Assembly: GCA_963822695.1 (NCBI GenBank)
Contig: CAWGJH010000006.1
Coordinates: forward strand, 124,001-188,000
Direction of reading: 5' to 3'
Origin: GCA-003244245 sp963822695
Lineage (GTDB): Bacteria; Actinomycetota; Actinomycetes; Mycobacteriales; Pseudonocardiaceae
Length of the DNA: 64,000 nt
In this document: positions 62,141 through 64,000 of the stretch, in pieces
Position numbering within the stretch: position 1 is the stretch's first letter
How the letters are laid out: every line of letters starts with the position of its first letter
Program-made: the position numbers and the translations under genes
The notes under the pieces: generated by a model
Seen by the model: only the letters and a program-made list of their open reading frames with translations
Told to the model about the DNA's origin: nothing
Database searches by the model: none

Positions 62141-62415
62141 ACGAGACGGACCCGACAATCGCTCATCCAGGCGCTGATCCGGGGCCTCATCCAGCGCTGT
62201 ACGACACCGACGAGGCGGATGCCCTGACCCTGCGGCGCGGGCCGGACCTGCTCACCCTGCTCGCCGGGCTGGGGGCGCTGGGAATCGCGGGCACCGCGCT
62301 GCTCGGCGGCATCGCCTGGCTACCCGAGGTGGACAGCCGGTGGGTCCTCGCGGCGCTGGCGCTGATCGTCGGGCTACTCCTGGTTATCGGCTCGCTCCGC
62401 CCGCCCCGACACTGA
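62137..62415 (+). CDS. Small two-helix membrane protein
   Basis: A 92-residue protein with acidic, Pro/His-rich N-terminus, then two hydrophobic helices (LTLLAGLGALGIAGTALLGG, WVLAALALIVGLLLVIGSL). It overlaps the PspC-domain gene by four bases and so probably belongs to that system. No family recognised. Confidence 0.75.
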   Translation: MNETDPTIAHPGADPGPHPALYDTDEADALTLRRGPDLLTLLAGLGALGIAGTALLGGIAWLPEVDSRWVLAALALIVGLLLVIGSLRPPRH

Positions 62416-62988
62416 TTCAGCCGTCGCCAAGGCCCATGCCATCGCGGCGAAAGTGGTGACGATAAGGCGACAGTCTTTGTGACACCAGAGCGATCGAGCA
62501 GTATTCGATTGACGAATCGAGGCCTCCAGGTTCGGCTCGTCGAGAATTTTGTTGACCGCCCATGTCGTCGAAGACGCATTTTTCATCGCGATGACCGCAC
62601 CCAACCTTGACAAGGGCTGCGCCGCGCCGTGCCAGGTGGAAATCTGGGGCGTGCGCTGGCGATGCTGGGCATCGACCTGGCTTCAGGGCTCGAAGGGCCT
62701 CCCTGGAGCGGAGCCGGCCGACCGGCCGACGCACCTTGCCGGTAGCACGACTGCTGCCGAGCTCGATTTTTCTGGTCGGCAATGTATTAATCATGATGGC
62801 TGCGCTCTCTAACAAGTCAGATCAATGGAACGCGCGCGGGAGATTTTACAAAAAATTCATGATCACAACAAGCCGTGCACTTGACTCTCTCCGCGTAGTC
62901 CACACACAGTGACAACCCCACTATAGCGAGAGACGTTCGGCGATCAAGAACCAGGGAAGAAGGGCCCCGCGGGGGGAGGCTGAAGAGC
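62416..62988. other. Gap of ~570 bases without a recognisable gene
   Basis: Between the small membrane protein and the histidine kinase at 62989. Several frames are open on both strands, but none has a convincing start, codon bias or known motif. The region 62770-62900 is A+T-rich and may hold the kinase promoter. Confidence 0.4.
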
Positions 62989-64000
62989 ATGACGGATGAT
63001 CCTATTCTGTCTGTTGAGTTGCGAGAAGAGATCGTCTCCAGCTTCGAACACCGCCTGCGAGCGCAGGGCAGCTCGATCCTGGACAGCGCCCACGCCCATC
63101 AGCAGATGCTGGGCCAGGCCCGATCAATACTCGACGAAGTCGTGGACAGCTACCGAGAAGCTACCGAGAGTACCGGTCCTAGCCCGACGTCACTGCGCGT
63201 CAAGATCGGCGCCAGCCATGCGATCGAGGCGATGCATCCCGCGGATTCGCTGCACGCGGCGAGCGTGCTGTTCGAGACCGCTCTGCCTGTTGTGCAGCGA
63301 ACGTTCTCGGAAGGCGGTCGGCCAGACGCCGAAGCCGCGCTGATGCTGCACCGAGTGGTCATGAGCTGGGCCGCCTCGTACGCCGTGTCCCACACCGTGC
63401 TGGTACTCAAGACCATCCGCGACTCACATCGCGCCGAGCTGGCGCGACTGGCCAGAGATCTGCACGATCGCGCCGCCCACGCCATAGGCGTGGGCATCCA
63501 GAACCTCGAGCTGCATGAGGTGTATGCCAGCCGAGATGCAGCCCGGGCGCAGGAGAAGCTCCGCCGCGCACGGGAGGCCATGCGGCAGGCTCTGGACAGT
63601 GTCCGACAATTCTCCGCCGAGTTGCGCACAATGATGCGACCTGACGAGCTCGAGCAAGCCCTCACGGAGTATCTGGCGACCAACGCCGACGACGGCAACG
63701 TCCTGACCAGCGTCGAGGTCACCGGTGACACCGCGATACTGCCCCGGGAGGTGTGTGACGAAGTCTATTTCACGCTGCGGGAGGCAATTCGCAACGCGCT
63801 GGTGCACTCCGGCACCACCCGGCTGGACGTCACCGTCAGAATCAGTGAATCTCAACTACACGCTCGGGTGTCCGACACCGGCCGGGGATTCTCGGTCCAG
63901 AAGGCGACAAACACTGGCAAGGGTCTTGGCCTGTCCTCGATGCGAGAGCGGGTGCAACTGGTCGGCGGGGAGCTGCGGCTGTCCAGCCGGTTGGGTTACG
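62989..64000 (+). CDS. NarL-type sensor histidine kinase, cut by the window edge
   Basis: The frame from ATG at 62989 (GGGGGGAGG upstream) is open to the window end: 337 codons. No membrane segment is seen in the first ~140 residues, so it appears cytoplasmic. A helical sensor part (EAALMLHRVVMSWAASYAV) precedes the HisKA_3 motif LARDLHDRAAHAIGVGIQ with the phosphorylated His. The HATPase domain follows (VYFTLREAIRNALVHSG, VSDTGRGFSVQ, GKGLGLSSMRERVQLVGG). The C-terminus and any partner regulator lie outside. Confidence 0.9.
   Translation, partial: MTDDPILSVELREEIVSSFEHRLRAQGSSILDSAHAHQQMLGQARSILDEVVDSYREATESTGPSPTSLRVKIGASHAIEAMHPADSLHAASVLFETALPVVQRTFSEGGRPDAEAALMLHRVVMSWAASYAVSHTVLVLKTIRDSHRAELARLARDLHDRAAHAIGVGIQNLELHEVYASRDAARAQEKLRRAREAMRQALDSVRQFSAELRTMMRPDELEQALTEYLATNADDGNVLTSVEVTGDTAILPREVCDEVYFTLREAIRNALVHSGTTRLDVTVRISESQLHARVSDTGRGFSVQKATNTGKGLGLSSMRERVQLVGGELRLSSRLGY

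Overview
The window comes from a high-GC, Gram-positive actinomycete, most likely a member of the Pseudonocardiales. That placement is inferred from gene content: GTG starts and GC-rich third positions, the eleven-gene nuoA-K order beside a geranylgeranyl-reductase-type flavoprotein, sucCD with a DUF6350 membrane protein, a PspC-type histidine kinase pair, DUF6247, MAB_1171c-like and StrR-like proteins. No rRNA, tRNA or CRISPR array was seen.

The window splits into accessory DNA (about 1-27.4 kb, 39.8-44.8 kb and 50-53.8 kb) and conserved core blocks. From the left the accessory part holds: a truncated gene with a small nucleotidyltransferase; a decayed PPDK tail; a MazG-like NTPase; several regulators; a DUF6247/RelE-like pair; a decayed FxLD-type methyltransferase; and a divergent XRE-Nudix regulator facing an operon of a double glycosyltransferase, a cupin-nucleotidyltransferase, an SDR and a fused alpha-beta glycyl-tRNA synthetase that lacks part of its beta half. 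A MAB_1171c-like/acyl-ligase/ImmA/XRE cassette follows, then a StrR/NovG-type regulator split by an in-frame amber codon.

From 19.9 to 27.1 kb lies what I consider the most interesting system: a RiPP-like cluster, visibly poorer in GC. It has two different ATP-grasp enzymes, an MFS exporter, a TfuA protein, a YcaO enzyme, a methyltransferase, and a 46-residue precursor gene not previously delimited here. The precursor is three tandem copies of a 13-residue unit (TIKHAVKSAGAAA). It has a near-consensus housekeeping promoter, a strong ribosome binding site, and a hairpin between it and ycaO. YcaO-TfuA pairs are known to make backbone thioamides, so this looks like a multi-core thioamidated peptide pathway.

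The nuo operon runs nuoA to nuoK on the minus strand and then stops: only a possible seven-codon nuoL start remains, and nuoL, nuoM and nuoN are not in the window. Next to nuoA is a flavoprotein reductase probably acting on menaquinone. A second accessory patch (39.8-44.8 kb) holds a truncated TIR gene, transposase remnants, an alternative-oxidase-like gene, a 56-codon orphan peptide gene with its own terminator, and a thrS 5' remnant. Then come a frameshifted DUF6350 gene, sucD, sucC, a B12-binding protein and an M23 peptidase; a small gene under a perfect LexA box; a 45-codon small ORF; a frameshifted NACHT-membrane protein; and an intact IS630 element. The right end is core: a UvrD/PcrA-type helicase, chorismate mutase, a Ser/Thr kinase, a response regulator with a PspC-type histidine kinase, further PspC-type membrane proteins, and a second, truncated histidine kinase.

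Many accessory genes carry single-base frameshifts or nonsense codons while the long core genes are intact. This suggests real decay of acquired DNA, although a few assembly errors (notably in the G-rich tract of the DUF6350 gene) cannot be excluded.
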